Shown here one piece after another: positions 1 through 8,970 of a stretch of DNA of 38,253 nt (positions are counted from its first letter, which is position 1; every line of letters begins with the position of its first letter). The stretch is from Asticcacaulis sp. (GTDB lineage: Bacteria > Pseudomonadota > Alphaproteobacteria > Caulobacterales > Caulobacteraceae). Where the stretch lies: contig NZ_JAIXSV010000184.1 of the NCBI RefSeq assembly GCF_027484505.1, forward strand, positions 1 to 38,253. The letters run 5' to 3'. Under the pieces are notes generated by a model. The model searched no databases. It was not told the origin of the DNA and saw only the letters and a list, made by a program, of their open reading frames with translations. The translations under genes and the position numbers were made by a program.

Positions 1-1004
1 CCGGCCAGCGTGCCGCCCAGATCGCGGGTCAGTTGCCCGGCCTTGATCACCGCTTCGATGGCGGCGTCCAGTGCGTCGGCTTCGACGCTCAGATTGAGCG
101 AGAAGCGCAGCATCATGGCCACGGACTTCAGCGTGCCGATGGGGTTGGCGAGGTCCTTGCCCGCAATGTCCGGAGCCGAACCGTGGATCGGCTCATAAAG
201 ACCTTTGCCGGAACCCAGCGAGGCCGAACCCAGCAGGCCAATCGAACCCGGCAGCACCGAGGCGAGGTCAGACAGGATGTCGCCGAACATGTTTTCGGTG
301 ACGATCACGTCAAACGACTTCGGACGGGTGACGAGGTGCATGGCCATCGAATCGACCAGAGCGTGCTCCAGCTCGACATCCGCATATTCCGCCTTGTGCA
401 GCTTAATGACCGTTTCGCGCCACAGACGCGAGGTCTCGATGACATTGGCCTTATCGACCGAAGTGACCTTGTTGCGGCGCTTGCGGGCGGCTTCAAAGGC
501 GACGCGGGCGACGCGCTCGATCTCTTCGACCGTATAGACGCATTCATCGACGGCGCGGTCTTCGGTGCGGGTCTGCTTACCAAAATAAAGACCGCCGGTC
601 AGTTCGCGCACGATCAGCATGTCGGCACCCGACACGATCTCTTCTTTCAGCGGCGAACGGAAGGCCTGCGAAGCGGGGACGTCCATCGGGCGCAGATTAG
701 CGAACAGGCCCATCGACTTGCGCACGGCCAGAAGACCCTGCTCCGGGCGCTTGGGTTGCAGGTCCCACTTCGGACCGCCCACGGCCCCCAGCAGCACCGC
801 ATCGGCGGCCAGACAGGCGGCGTCCGTATCGGCAGGGTAGGGGTCGTTGCGCTCATCAATGGCGATACCGCCGATCAGCTTTTCTTCGAAGTTGAAGGTG
901 TGGCCATAGACCTCACCGATGGCCTTCAGCGCGGACACGCCCGCGGCGGCGACTTCGGGACCGATGCCGTCACCCGGCAGCACGACGATGTTGAAACTTG
1001 GCAT
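1..1004 (-). CDS. leuB: 3-isopropylmalate dehydrogenase LeuB (3' end outside window)
   Basis: LeuB oxidises and decarboxylates 3-isopropylmalate with NAD+ to 2-oxoisocaproate, the third step of leucine synthesis, in the cytoplasm. Read on the minus strand the protein begins MPSFNIVVLPGDGIGPEV, the typical nucleotide-binding start of isocitrate/isopropylmalate dehydrogenases. Further in are the RELTGGLYFG segment, the VDKANVIETSRLWR segment with the catalytic Lys, and the substrate/metal Asp region ENMFGDILSD, followed by the adenine-binding LYEPIHGSAPDIAGK. About 334 codons are present. The family is normally 350-370 residues, so only some 20-30 C-terminal residues lie beyond base 1. The ATG at 1004 lies two bases after the leuD stop codon, so the two genes are surely co-transcribed and probably translationally coupled. 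Identification is very secure. Confidence 0.97.
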   Translation of the reverse strand, partial: MPSFNIVVLPGDGIGPEVAAAGVSALKAIGEVYGHTFNFEEKLIGGIAIDERNDPYPADTDAACLAADAVLLGAVGGPKWDLQPKRPEQGLLAVRKSMGLFANLRPMDVPASQAFRSPLKEEIVSGADMLIVRELTGGLYFGKQTRTEDRAVDECVYTVEEIERVARVAFEAARKRRNKVTSVDKANVIETSRLWRETVIKLHKAEYADVELEHALVDSMAMHLVTRPKSFDVIVTENMFGDILSDLASVLPGSIGLLGSASLGSGKGLYEPIHGSAPDIAGKDLANPIGTLKSVAMMLRFSLNLSVEADALDAAIEAVIKAGQLTRDLGGTLA

Positions 1005-1006
1005 TA

Positions 1007-1597
1007 TCAGGCAGCCTTTCCGTTGGTTTTTTCATAGGCTTCGATTTCCGGCAGGCGCTTCAACAGCCAGCCCATCGCATCGACGCCTTCCAGCAGGCAC
1101 TGGCGCGCAAAGGCTTCGACCTGGAAGGTGACGGTCGTGCCGTCTTCCAGCGTCAGGGTGCAGGATTCGAGGTCGATGGTGACGCGCTGCTGCGGGTTTT
1201 GCGTCAGCTTGTCGTGGATGTCCGGCGATACCACGACCGGCAACAGGCCGTTTTTCAGGCTGTTCGACTTGAAGATGTCGGCGATCTCGGTCGAGATGAC
1301 GGCCTTGAAGCCATAATCCATCAGCGCCCACGGGGCGTGTTCGCGCGACGAACCGCAGCCGAGATTATTGCCGGCGACCAGCACGCGGTGCTCGGTCGGG
1401 TCGATCTCGTTCAGGATGTGCGGCTTGTTCGAGCCGTCGGCAGTGTAGCGCCAGTCGTTGAACGCGACCTTACCCAGACCGGCCTTGGTGGTGGTGGTCA
1501 GGAAGCGCGCGGGGATGATCTGGTCGGTGTCGATATTGGCTTCCGGCAGGACGACGATGCGTGAGGAGAAGCTGTTGACGGGTTCTTGGTTGGACAT
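1007..1597 (-). CDS. leuD: 3-isopropylmalate dehydratase small subunit LeuD
   Basis: The small (swivel-domain) subunit pairs with LeuC to isomerise 2-isopropylmalate to 3-isopropylmalate. I chose the ATG at 1597, giving 196 residues starting MSNQEPVNSF, which matches the family length of about 200. The frame stays open further upstream, but only through the low-complexity palindromic spacer. Visible signatures are NIDTDQIIPARFL near residue 20, the NLGCGSSREHAPWAL loop in the middle, and KAVISTEIADIFKSNSLKNGLLP. The gene follows leuC after a 154-base spacer that holds a large inverted repeat, and runs straight into leuB. Confidence 0.96.
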   Translation of the reverse strand: MSNQEPVNSFSSRIVVLPEANIDTDQIIPARFLTTTTKAGLGKVAFNDWRYTADGSNKPHILNEIDPTEHRVLVAGNNLGCGSSREHAPWALMDYGFKAVISTEIADIFKSNSLKNGLLPVVVSPDIHDKLTQNPQQRVTIDLESCTLTLEDGTTVTFQVEAFARQCLLEGVDAMGWLLKRLPEIEAYEKTNGKAA

Positions 1598-1612
1598 TGG
1601 GTTCTCTTTTTT

Positions 1613-1746
1613 CCCTCCTCCCCTGCAAGCCCTTGGGCGAAGCGGGGGAGGTGCCGAGCGTGTCGAGGCGGAGGGGGCAAGGCCATCGGTGGAAGGCCCC
1701 CTCCACCACTTCGTGGTCCCCCTCCCCCGCGTTGCAGGGGAGGAGA
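1613..1746. repeat. Large GC-rich inverted repeat between leuC and leuD
   Basis: The spacer between leuC and leuD is nearly filled by an imperfect palindrome. Its outer arms are a perfect 14-base inverted repeat, CTCCTCCCCTGCAA at 1615-1628 and its complement at 1732-1745. The inside carries further complementary CCCCCTCC/GGAGGGGG tracts and a small CCACttCGTGG hairpin. There is no T-run, so it does not look like a terminator. It belongs to a palindrome family seen again near 3197, 7825, 27973 and 34048. It would form a strong structure in the leuCD mRNA and might affect its stability or the ratio of products. Confidence 0.8.
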
Positions 1747-1751
1747 AGGGG

Positions 1752-3167
1752 TTAGGCGCTTTCAAGCTGCATGAATTGACGGGGATCGGCCACATGACCG
1801 GCAATGGCTGAGGCCGCGGCGGTGGCCGGTGAGGCCAGAACCGTGCGCGAGCCGGGGCCCTGACGGCCTTCGAAATTGCGGTTGGAGGTCGAAACGGCCA
1901 GTTGCCCCGGCAGCACGAAGTCGCCGTTCATGGCAATGCACATGGAGCAGCCCGGCAGACGCCATTCGGCACCGGCTTCGAGGAAGATATTATGCAGGCC
2001 TTCCTTTTCGGCTTCGACGCGCACCCATTCCGAACCCGGCACGATCAGGGCGCGCACGCCCGGCGCGACCTTGCGGCCCTTCATGATAGCGGCAGCGGCG
2101 CGCAGGTCGGCCATGCGGCCATTGGTGCACGAACCGATGAAGACCACATCGACCTTCTCCACCTCGCGGGCCTCGCCGCCGGTGAAGCCCATATATTTCA
2201 GCGCGCGTTCTTCGTCTTCGTTGGCGGCCACCGGCACGCCCCTGACGATGGGCGCACCCTGATCGGGCGAGGTGCCCCAGGTGGCCATCGGCTCGATGGC
2301 CGAACCGTCGATGGTGATTTCCTTGTCGAAGACCGCGCCGTCGTCGGACTTCAGCGTCAGCCACTGGGCGGCGGCTTCGTCGAAGGCCGCGCCTTGCGGC
2401 ACGTATTCGCGGCCGCGCAGCCATTCGACCGTCTTCTGGTCAGGGGCGATCATGCCGCAGCGCGCGCCCGCTTCGATCGACAGGTTGCAGACCGTCATAC
2501 GGCCTTCCATGTCGAGCGCTTCGATGACCGGCCCGGCATATTCGAGCGCGTAGCCCGTGCCACCGGAGAAGCCCAGCGTGTTGATGACGGTCAGCGCCAC
2601 GTCCTTGCCCGTCACGCCCGGTTGCAGCGCGCCGGTGATGTTGATGCGCATGGTCTTCGGCTTACGCTGAGCGAGGCACTGGGTGGCCAGAACGTGGCCG
2701 ACTTCCGACGTGCCGATCCCGAAGGCGATGCAGCCGAAGGCCCCGTGGGTCGAGGTGTGCGAGTCGCCGCAAACGACCGTGAAACCCGGCTGGGTCAGGC
2801 CCATTTCCGGCCCGATGACGTGGACGACGCCGCGGTTTTCGGCGTCATAGCCGAACAGGCGCAGACCATTTTTGGCGGCATTGGCCTCAAGCGTTTCGAC
2901 CTGCTTTTTGGCCTGCGCCGTCACATAGGGGCGGTTGCCGTCGGCGTCGGGGGCCAGAGTCGGGATCGAGTGATCGAGCGTTGCAAAGGTGCGATCGGGA
3001 CGACGTACCTTCAGGCCGCGCGCATCCAGCTCGGAAAAGGCCTGAGGGCTGGTCACCTCATGAACCAGATGCAGGTCGATGTAGAGGACGGCGGGCTTGT
3101 CCGCGCCTTCTTCCTCAACGATGTGGCGTTCCCACACCTTCTCGAACAATGATTTGGGTTTTGACAT
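1752..3167 (-). CDS. leuC: 3-isopropylmalate dehydratase large subunit LeuC
   Basis: LeuC is the [4Fe-4S] aconitase-family catalytic subunit that interconverts 2- and 3-isopropylmalate together with LeuD. The 471-residue product starts [17 protein letters not shown] and has the expected length. Aconitase motifs are clear: [15 protein letters not shown] near residue 130, [11 protein letters not shown] near residue 340 with the first cluster Cys, and [11 protein letters not shown] near residue 405 with the other two. It lies downstream of ilvE after a 118-base spacer with palindromes and upstream of leuD. Confidence 0.97.
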   Translation of the reverse strand: MSKPKSLFEKVWERHIVEEEGADKPAVLYIDLHLVHEVTSPQAFSELDARGLKVRRPDRTFATLDHSIPTLAPDADGNRPYVTAQAKKQVETLEANAAKNGLRLFGYDAENRGVVHVIGPEMGLTQPGFTVVCGDSHTSTHGAFGCIAFGIGTSEVGHVLATQCLAQRKPKTMRINITGALQPGVTGKDVALTVINTLGFSGGTGYALEYAGPVIEALDMEGRMTVCNLSIEAGARCGMIAPDQKTVEWLRGREYVPQGAAFDEAAAQWLTLKSDDGAVFDKEITIDGSAIEPMATWGTSPDQGAPIVRGVPVAANEDEERALKYMGFTGGEAREVEKVDVVFIGSCTNGRMADLRAAAAIMKGRKVAPGVRALIVPGSEWVRVEAEKEGLHNIFLEAGAEWRLPGCSMCIAMNGDFVLPGQLAVSTSNRNFEGRQGPGSRTVLASPATAAASAIAGHVADPRQFMQLESA

Positions 3168-3196
3168 GATGGTCGTCCGTGCACTTCATAAAAGAG

Positions 3197-3246
3197 CCTC
3201 CCCTGAACTCAGGGGAGGGGGACCGCGCGGCTAAAAAACCGCGCGG
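3197..3246. repeat. Two palindromes in the ilvE-leuC spacer
   Basis: The first is a perfect palindrome, CCTCCCCTGA-ac-TCAGGGGAGG, at 3197-3218. It is nearly identical to the one after acs at 34048. The second is a pair of self-complementary CCGCGCGG boxes at 3223-3230 and 3239-3246 with an A/T tract between them. On the minus strand the loop is T-rich but no T-run follows the second arm, so a terminator is not well supported. Most likely this is a member of the dispersed intergenic palindrome family. Confidence 0.75.
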
Positions 3247-3285
3247 CGTTGGGGTTAATACCGACGGGGTTAACCCCGCGGCGGT

Positions 3286-4212
3286 TTAATTCACGTAGTC
3301 GAGCCAGCCCCACTTGTCTTCGGTCTGGCCATTGAACAGGCCGTGGAAACGGGTCTGAAGCAGCTTGGTGATCGGGCCGGGGCCGTTTTCACGCGTCGGA
3401 ATGTCGTCGATCGTGCGGATCGGCGTGATTTCCGCCGCCGTGCCGGTCATAAACACTTCGTCGGCGAGGTAGAGCATTTCGCGCGGCAGGTCCTGCTCGA
3501 TGATCTCGATGCCCTCTTCGCGGGCGAGCGTCAGCACGGTGTTGCGCGTGATACCGCCCAGAATCGAGGCCGAGACCGGCGGGGTGTAGATCTTGCCACC
3601 CATCATCAGGAACAGGTTCTCACCGGCCCCTTCCGACAGACGACCATCGACGCCGAGGCCCAGACCTTCGACATAGCCCTTCGAGCGCGCCTCGCGGCCG
3701 ATCAGGTAGGACGACAGGTAGTTGCCGCCGGCCTTGGCCATGACGGGGATGGTGTTCGGCGCGGCGCGGTTCCACGAGGAGACGATGACATCGACGCCCT
3801 TGGTCAGGCCTTCGTCACCGAGGTAAGCGCCCCACGGGAAGGCGGCGATAGCGACATCGACGCGGACGTTTTCCGGCTTCGGCGTCACGCCCATGCCGCA
3901 TTCGCCTAGGAAGGCGATGGGGCGCAGATAGGCCGACTTCAGGCCGTTGACGCGCAGGGTTTCCTTACAGGCTTCGTTGATCTGTTGCAGCGTGTAGGGG
4001 ACCGGCATGTGATAGATGCGGGCCGAATCGAGCAGGCGCTGGGTGTGTTCAGTGAGGCGGAATACCGCCGGCCCCTTCGGCGTGTCGTAGGCGCGCACAC
4101 CCTCAAACACCGAGGTGCCATAGTGCAGGGCGTGGGTCATGACGTGGACCTTAGTGTCCTCCCACGCCTTGAGTTCACCGTTGAACCAGATTTTTTCAGC
4201 GAGCGGTTTCAT
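3286..4212 (-). CDS. ilvE: Branched-chain amino acid aminotransferase IlvE
   Basis: IlvE is a PLP-dependent class IV aminotransferase that makes Ile, Val and Leu from their 2-oxo acids using glutamate. The 308-residue protein has the family start KIWFNGELKAWEDTKVHVMTHALHYGTSVFEGVRAY, the PLP-binding Lys in VMAKAGGNYLSSYLIGREA near residue 160, the phosphate-binding EGAGENLFLM, and SILGGITRNTVLTLARE toward the C-terminus. Its ATG lies inside the end of leuA (17-base overlap), so translation is probably coupled. It is the shared last step of all three pathways, which fits its place between the ilv and leu parts of the cluster. Confidence 0.96.
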   Translation of the reverse strand: MKPLAEKIWFNGELKAWEDTKVHVMTHALHYGTSVFEGVRAYDTPKGPAVFRLTEHTQRLLDSARIYHMPVPYTLQQINEACKETLRVNGLKSAYLRPIAFLGECGMGVTPKPENVRVDVAIAAFPWGAYLGDEGLTKGVDVIVSSWNRAAPNTIPVMAKAGGNYLSSYLIGREARSKGYVEGLGLGVDGRLSEGAGENLFLMMGGKIYTPPVSASILGGITRNTVLTLAREEGIEIIEQDLPREMLYLADEVFMTGTAAEITPIRTIDDIPTRENGPGPITKLLQTRFHGLFNGQTEDKWGWLDYVN

Positions 4213-5779
4213 GTTGTTTCTCAGAATTCAGGTTTGAGGCATGAGTCTTCCGGTCGTGCAGGAAGACGTATTTTTCAAAAGCGTCGCACATGGCGCGAAG
4301 CCCGGCCCATACAGGGTCGGGGCCGCGACCACGGCCCCGGTATGCCTCACCCTTAATCTGTAAACTGATTTCTGCAAAGGCCCCGCCGTCGAAGGTGAAC
4401 CCCGACTGGATGATTTCGCAGTCATTGACGCGCGCCTCGATCTGATAGGCGTCCACCAGAGCGCGGAACCCGGCCTCAAAGGCATTGAGCCCCGTGGCCG
4501 TCACCTTCAACGGTTCGCCGTTGTCGCGGAACAGGTCGAGCGTGATCGTCACAAAGTCCTTGGTGACTTCGCTCGACACCTTGAACAGGCGCGCATCGTC
4601 CTTGTCGGCATTGTCGCGCGTGAGCAGCGACATCAGCTCGAACTCGTCGATTTCGCCGATCTCATCGGCCCGGCGCTTGAAGGCGGCGAACAGGTCACCC
4701 AGCGACAGCTCATCAAGGTCGAAGCCCAGCGCCGCCGCCTGCTTGGCGATGGCGTGGCGGCCCGAATGTTTGCCCAGCACCAGATTGGACTTTTCCGCGC
4801 CGACGTCTTCCGGGCGCATGATCTCATAGGTGCGCGCATCGGTCAGCATGCCGTGCTGATGGATGCCCGATTCGTGGGCAAAGGCGTTGCGGCCGACGAC
4901 CGCCTTGTTGCGCATGACGATGGTGCCCGTGGCGCGCGACAAAAGGTGGCTGGCCTTGCTGAGCAGCGGCGTGTTGATGCCGGTGTGCAGCTTGAACAGC
5001 TCAGGCCGCGTGCGCAGGGCCATGACGACTTCTTCCAGCGCCGCATTGCCCGCGCGCTCACCGATGCCGTTGATGGTGACTTCGATCTGACGTGCCCCGG
5101 CTTCGAGGGCGGCCAGCGTATTGGCGACGCCCAGCCCCAGATCGTCGTGATTGTGCGCCGACAGGATGACCTGCGGATGGTCTTTCAGGGCGGCCTTCAG
5201 GTCGCTGAAAATCTGATAGATTTCCTTCGGCGTGGTGTAGCCGACCGTGTCCGGAATATTCAGCGTGCGCGCCCCGGCCTCGGCCGCGGCGATACACACC
5301 TCGTGCAGGAAGTCCTGTTCGGTACGGATGGCGTCTTCGGGCGAGAACTCGACCTCATCGAAAATCGTCGAGGCGTAGCTGACGGCCTTGTGCGCGATTT
5401 CGACCACCTGCTCGCGCGTCTTCTTCAGCTTGGCTGCGCGGTGGATGGGCGAGGTGGCCAGGAAGATGTGGCAGCGCTTGCGCTTGGCCGGCAACAGCGC
5501 GCGGGCGGCGGCGTCGATGTCGGATTCCAGCGCGCGCGACAGTGAGCAGAAGGTGGGGCCAACCACTTCGCGGGCAATGGTGCGGATGGCCTCTTCATCG
5601 CCGGGCGACGAGGCGGCGAAACCGGCTTCGATGACGTCCACGCCCAGATCCTTGAGCGTGTGGGCCAGCATCAGCTTATCCTTGACGCCTAACGAAAAGC
5701 CGGGGGCCTGTTCGCCGTCACGCAGGGTGGTGTCAAAGACGATGACGCGGTTGGGGTCGTTGGGGACAATGGCATTCAT
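4196..5779 (-). CDS. leuA: 2-isopropylmalate synthase LeuA
   Basis: LeuA condenses acetyl-CoA with 2-oxoisovalerate, the committed step of leucine synthesis. The 527-residue protein opens with the TIM-barrel signature VIVFDTTLRDGEQAPGFS near residue 12. It then has the second family signature LSAHNHDDLGLGVANTLAALEAGARQIE near residue 205 (metal-binding HxH) and NAFAHESGIHQHGML near residue 300. The last 130 or so residues form the LeuA regulatory (feedback) domain, including FDGGAFAEISLQIKGEAYRGRG. Citramalate synthase is a relative, but the length and the neighbouring leuBCD favour LeuA. It starts 8 bases after ilvN and overlaps ilvE. Confidence 0.95.
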   Translation of the reverse strand: MNAIVPNDPNRVIVFDTTLRDGEQAPGFSLGVKDKLMLAHTLKDLGVDVIEAGFAASSPGDEEAIRTIAREVVGPTFCSLSRALESDIDAAARALLPAKRKRCHIFLATSPIHRAAKLKKTREQVVEIAHKAVSYASTIFDEVEFSPEDAIRTEQDFLHEVCIAAAEAGARTLNIPDTVGYTTPKEIYQIFSDLKAALKDHPQVILSAHNHDDLGLGVANTLAALEAGARQIEVTINGIGERAGNAALEEVVMALRTRPELFKLHTGINTPLLSKASHLLSRATGTIVMRNKAVVGRNAFAHESGIHQHGMLTDARTYEIMRPEDVGAEKSNLVLGKHSGRHAIAKQAAALGFDLDELSLGDLFAAFKRRADEIGEIDEFELMSLLTRDNADKDDARLFKVSSEVTKDFVTITLDLFRDNGEPLKVTATGLNAFEAGFRALVDAYQIEARVNDCEIIQSGFTFDGGAFAEISLQIKGEAYRGRGRGPDPVWAGLRAMCDAFEKYVFLHDRKTHASNLNSEKQHETAR

Positions 5780-5787
5780 GATGGAAC

Positions 5788-6069
5788 TCAGGCGCTCAGT
5801 TTTTCGGCGTTAGGGCTGACAGTTTGCGCCCGTTCCGGCGCCTGCTCAAGCCGCTTGATGCCATAGAGGCGGTCGATTTGCAGCCCCAGAATGTCGATAT
5901 TGCGGCCCGCATCACGCGGACGCACGCTGACGCTGAGGCCGCGCGTATCGGGGCCCAGATCGTACAGGTCGATCTCATCAATGTGGAAGCCGCGACGCTC
6001 GATCAGGCCCAGCACCCGCAGGAGCGTGCCTTCCAGACGGTCGATCTCAATATGAATCGATTGGCTCAT
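5788..6069 (-). CDS. ilvN: Acetolactate synthase small regulatory subunit, short ACT-only form
   Basis: This is the regulatory subunit that stimulates the IlvB-type catalytic subunit. At 93 residues it holds one ACT domain ([30 protein letters not shown]...) and a short tail. It therefore resembles enterobacterial IlvM (about 87 residues) more than IlvH/IlvN of many alphaproteobacteria (about 160-185 residues), which carry an extra C-terminal domain. The ATG at 6069 overlaps the end of ilvB by 23 bases, typical of coupled synthesis of the two subunits. An ilvM label would be equally defensible. Confidence 0.88.
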   Translation of the reverse strand: MSQSIHIEIDRLEGTLLRVLGLIERRGFHIDEIDLYDLGPDTRGLSVSVRPRDAGRNIDILGLQIDRLYGIKRLEQAPERAQTVSPNAEKLSA

Positions 6070-7735
6070 CCCAGCGCTCCTCCATCATTTCCGCGTTCGA
6101 CGCGCCCGGCGGCACCAGCGGCCAGACGTTTTCGCGCGGGTCGATCAACACATGCAGCAGGGTCGGGGCATCGGCGGCCAGAAGCCGGTCGATGGCACCT
6201 TCGACCTCATGGCGCTGGGTGATGCGGAACGCACTCAGGCCAAACGCCTTGGCGACCTCGACAAAGTCCGGATTATCGGACAGGTCGATTTCGCTGTAAT
6301 TTTCTTCGTAGAACAGTTCCTGCCACTGACGCACCAGCCCCAGCGACGAATTGTCGAGCAGGACGATCTTCAGATTGATGCCGTAGCGCCGCAGCGTCGC
6401 CATCTCCTGAATATTCATCATGAAACTGCCGTCGCCGGAGACGGTGACGACGTGGTGGTCGGGCAGGCCCAGCTTGGCCCCCATGCCGGCGGGCAGGCCA
6501 TAGCCCATCGCGCCGGAACCGCCGGAGGTCAGGTGGGCGCGGTTCTGCTCAAACTCGCAATGCTGCGCCACCCACATCTGATGCTGGCCCACATCGCAGG
6601 CGACAATGAACTTCTTGCCCGCCTTTTCCGACAGCGACTTGAGCAGGGCCGGGGCATAGACGCCCTTGCCCGGCGCATCGTACTTAAAGCGGTGCTGCCA
6701 CTTATTGGCCCTGTTGAGCTTCACCCAGTCCGAAATGTCGGGCATGGTTGGGCGCAGGGCCGGTAAGGCCAGTTTCAGGTCACCCAGAATGGCGACATCG
6801 GCGCGGCGGTTCTTGTGGAACTCGGCCGGGTCGATGTCGAAATGGATGACCTTGGCGTGCGGGGCAAAGGCCGACAGCTTGCCCGTAGCGCGGTCATCGA
6901 AACGCGCGCCGACGGCGATCAGCAGGTCGGTTTCCTGCACGGCCATGTTCCCGGCGCGGGTGCCGTGCATCCCCAGCATCCCCAGGTGCAGGTCGTGATA
7001 GGTCGAAACCGTCCCCAGCCCTTTCAGGGTCGAAACAAAGGGGATGCCGGTGCGCTCGACAAAGTCGCGCATCTCGGCATCGGCATCGGCCATGTGTACG
7101 CCACCGCCGATGTACAGCAGCGGCTTTTTGGCCTGTTCGATCAGGGCTTTCGCGGCCTCAATGACGTCGGCCTTCGGCGCAGCCGGCGTCCAGGCGGGCA
7201 GTTCACCCATTTCGGAGGCTTCGACGAAGCTGGCGGCGACGTCCTTCGGGATATCGACCAGCACCGGGCCGGGGCGGCCTTCCTTGGCGATGGCAAAGGC
7301 GCGGGCGAGGATGGCCGGGATTTGTGCGGCGTCGCGCACCAGCCACGAGTGTTTGACGACCGGCAGGGTCAGGCCCAGAAAGTCCACTTCCTGAAAGCCA
7401 TCGGTGCCCATCAGGTGCGTGGCGACCTGACCGGTGATAAAGACGACGGGGACCGAGTCCATATAGGCATTGGCGATGCCGGTGATCAGATTGGTCGCAC
7501 CGGGGCCGGAGGTGGCCATGCACACGCCGACGCGGCCTGTGGCGCGCGCATAGGAATCAGCGGCGAACGACGCCCCCTGTTCGTGGCGCACCAGAATGTG
7601 ACGCAGGCCTGATCCAGCCAGCGCGTCATAGATCGGCATGATGGCGCCGCCCGGATAACCGAACAGCACGTCTACGCCCAGCGCCTTCAGCGTTGAGATG
7701 ACGAGTTGCGCGCCGGTCGGTTTATTGGTGGGCAT
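6047..7735 (-). CDS. ilvB: Acetolactate synthase large (catalytic) subunit
   Basis: This is a thiamine-diphosphate enzyme making acetolactate or acetohydroxybutyrate, the first common step of Val/Leu and Ile synthesis. The 562-residue protein shows the order N-terminal PYR domain ([18 protein letters not shown]; the catalytic Glu in [19 protein letters not shown] near residue 50), central FAD-type domain ([11 protein letters not shown]..., [14 protein letters not shown]), and C-terminal TPP domain with the [29 protein letters not shown] segment near residue 430. Because its partner is the short IlvM-like subunit, it may be closer to IlvG. It follows ilvC after 171 bases containing a large palindrome. 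Confidence 0.95.
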   Translation of the reverse strand: MPTNKPTGAQLVISTLKALGVDVLFGYPGGAIMPIYDALAGSGLRHILVRHEQGASFAADSYARATGRVGVCMATSGPGATNLITGIANAYMDSVPVVFITGQVATHLMGTDGFQEVDFLGLTLPVVKHSWLVRDAAQIPAILARAFAIAKEGRPGPVLVDIPKDVAASFVEASEMGELPAWTPAAPKADVIEAAKALIEQAKKPLLYIGGGVHMADADAEMRDFVERTGIPFVSTLKGLGTVSTYHDLHLGMLGMHGTRAGNMAVQETDLLIAVGARFDDRATGKLSAFAPHAKVIHFDIDPAEFHKNRRADVAILGDLKLALPALRPTMPDISDWVKLNRANKWQHRFKYDAPGKGVYAPALLKSLSEKAGKKFIVACDVGQHQMWVAQHCEFEQNRAHLTSGGSGAMGYGLPAGMGAKLGLPDHHVVTVSGDGSFMMNIQEMATLRRYGINLKIVLLDNSSLGLVRQWQELFYEENYSEIDLSDNPDFVEVAKAFGLSAFRITQRHEVEGAIDRLLAADAPTLLHVLIDPRENVWPLVPPGASNAEMMEERWDEPIDSY

Positions 7736-7798
7736 TGTAAATTACTCGGTGTTGGGGTGCGGATTGACCGCCTGGTCTTGTGGTTCTGGGCTGAAAGC

Positions 7799-7901
7799 CA
7801 CCCCACCACCGCTCGCTACGCTCACGGTCCCCCTCCCCGCCAGCGGGGAGGGGGACCGCACGACGCTTGCGGAGCAAGCGAGATGCGGGGGTGGGGTGTC
7901 C
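7799..7901. repeat. Nested perfect palindrome between ilvC and ilvB
   Basis: The core is a perfect 16-base inverted repeat with a two-base loop: CGGTCCCCCTCCCCGC at 7825-7840 and its complement at 7843-7858. Around it are matching outer arms, CCACCCCACCACCGCTCGC on the left and the roughly complementary GCGAGATGCGGGGGTGGGG on the right. The element is the same style as the leuC-leuD spacer. It would make a long stem in the ilvC-ilvB transcript. No T-run follows it on the minus strand. Confidence 0.85.
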
Positions 7902-7906
7902 TGCTT

Positions 7907-8908
7907 TTAGCCGTTACCCTTTTGGTTCAGCCACGACATGCGCGAACGCAGGTCACGACCGACGGTTTCGATCGGATGCTCAAGGTCCTGACGCATCAGG
8001 GCGTTGTAGCGCGGACGACCGGCCATGTTTTCGAGGATCCAGTCGCGCGCGAAGTCACCCGACTGAATGTCGTTGAGCACTTCTTCCATGCGCTCGCGGG
8101 TTTCTTCGTTGATGATGCGCGGACCCGACACGAGGTCGCCGTACTTGCAGGTTTCCGACACGAAGGAGTGCATCTTTTCGAGGCCGCCTTCATACAGCAG
8201 ATCGACGATCAGCTTCAGTTCGTGCAGCACTTCGAAATAGGCGATTTCCGGACGGTAACCGGCATTGGTCAGCGTCTCAAAGCCCATCAGGATCAGTTCC
8301 GACGTACCGCCGCACAGAACGGCCTGTTCACCGAACAGGTCGGTTTCGGTTTCTTCGCGGAACGAGGTTTCGATCACGCCGCCGACGGTGCCGCCGATGC
8401 CGCGGGCATAGCCCAGCGCCTTGCGCGCCGCCTGACCGGTGACGTCACGATCCACGGCGAACAGCGACGGCACGCCGCGGCCACGCTGATATTCACGACG
8501 CACCAGGTCGCCCGGACCCTTCGGCGCGACGAGGATGACGTCGAGGTCTTCACGGGCGGTGACGCGGCCATAGAGGACCGAGAAGCCGTGCGCGAACAGG
8601 AGCGCCGCACCCTTCGGGGCGTAGGGCTCGATGTCGTTCTTGTAGATGTCGGCGTGCGACATGTCGGGCGTCAGAAGCGCGATGATGGTGGCGTCCTTCA
8701 CGGCGTCCTTGATTTCCGCCGTGGCGAGGCCATCGGCGGTCGCCTTGGTGTGACCCGCACCGCCCGCGCGCACGCCGACGATCACGTCAGCGCCCGACTC
8801 TTTCAGGTTCTGAGCGTGGGCGCGGCCTTGCGAGCCGTAGCCGATAATGGCGATGCGTTCGCCCTTCAGGCTGTCCGGCGAAACGTCGTCATTGGTATAG
8901 ATTTTCAC
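7907..8908 (-). CDS. ilvC: Ketol-acid reductoisomerase IlvC (class I)
   Basis: IlvC rearranges and reduces acetolactate to dihydroxyisovalerate (and the Ile-pathway equivalent) with Mg2+ and NAD(P)H. The 333-residue protein has the Rossmann loop ERIAIIGYGSQGRAHAQNLKESG near residue 17, LLFAHGFSV near residue 100, VAPKGPGDLVRREY near residue 125, the metal-site segment EETETDLFGEQAVLCGG near residue 185, and FEVLHELKLIVDLLYEGG near residue 220. Length matches the short class I form. Some loop residues (GSQGRAHA for the common GSQGHAHA, VRAGGAGHTKA) differ from the commonest versions and may bear on cofactor preference. It starts 62 bases after the IlvD-C-like gene. Confidence 0.96.
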   Translation of the reverse strand: MKIYTNDDVSPDSLKGERIAIIGYGSQGRAHAQNLKESGADVIVGVRAGGAGHTKATADGLATAEIKDAVKDATIIALLTPDMSHADIYKNDIEPYAPKGAALLFAHGFSVLYGRVTAREDLDVILVAPKGPGDLVRREYQRGRGVPSLFAVDRDVTGQAARKALGYARGIGGTVGGVIETSFREETETDLFGEQAVLCGGTSELILMGFETLTNAGYRPEIAYFEVLHELKLIVDLLYEGGLEKMHSFVSETCKYGDLVSGPRIINEETRERMEEVLNDIQSGDFARDWILENMAGRPRYNALMRQDLEHPIETVGRDLRSRMSWLNQKGNG

Positions 8909-8970
8909 TTGGGAGGCTCCATTGAGTGCCGGCTTTGCCGGTCGCTTTGAAAGGAAAAAGGAAAAGGGGT

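Noticed and set aside
33-1037. Long open frame of 334 codons on the plus strand opposite leuB
   Set aside because: It is antisense to a clear leuB, has no recognisable motifs, and is rich in Arg/Gly/His/Gln as expected from the reverse frame of GC-rich coding DNA.
1613-1746. Possible CRISPR or tandem array in the leuC-leuD spacer
   Set aside because: The repeats are inverted arms of one palindrome and not regularly spaced direct repeats with unique spacers; no cas genes are in the window.
1902-3152. 416-codon open frame on the plus strand opposite leuC
   Set aside because: Antisense shadow of leuC; no ribosome site and no domain pattern.
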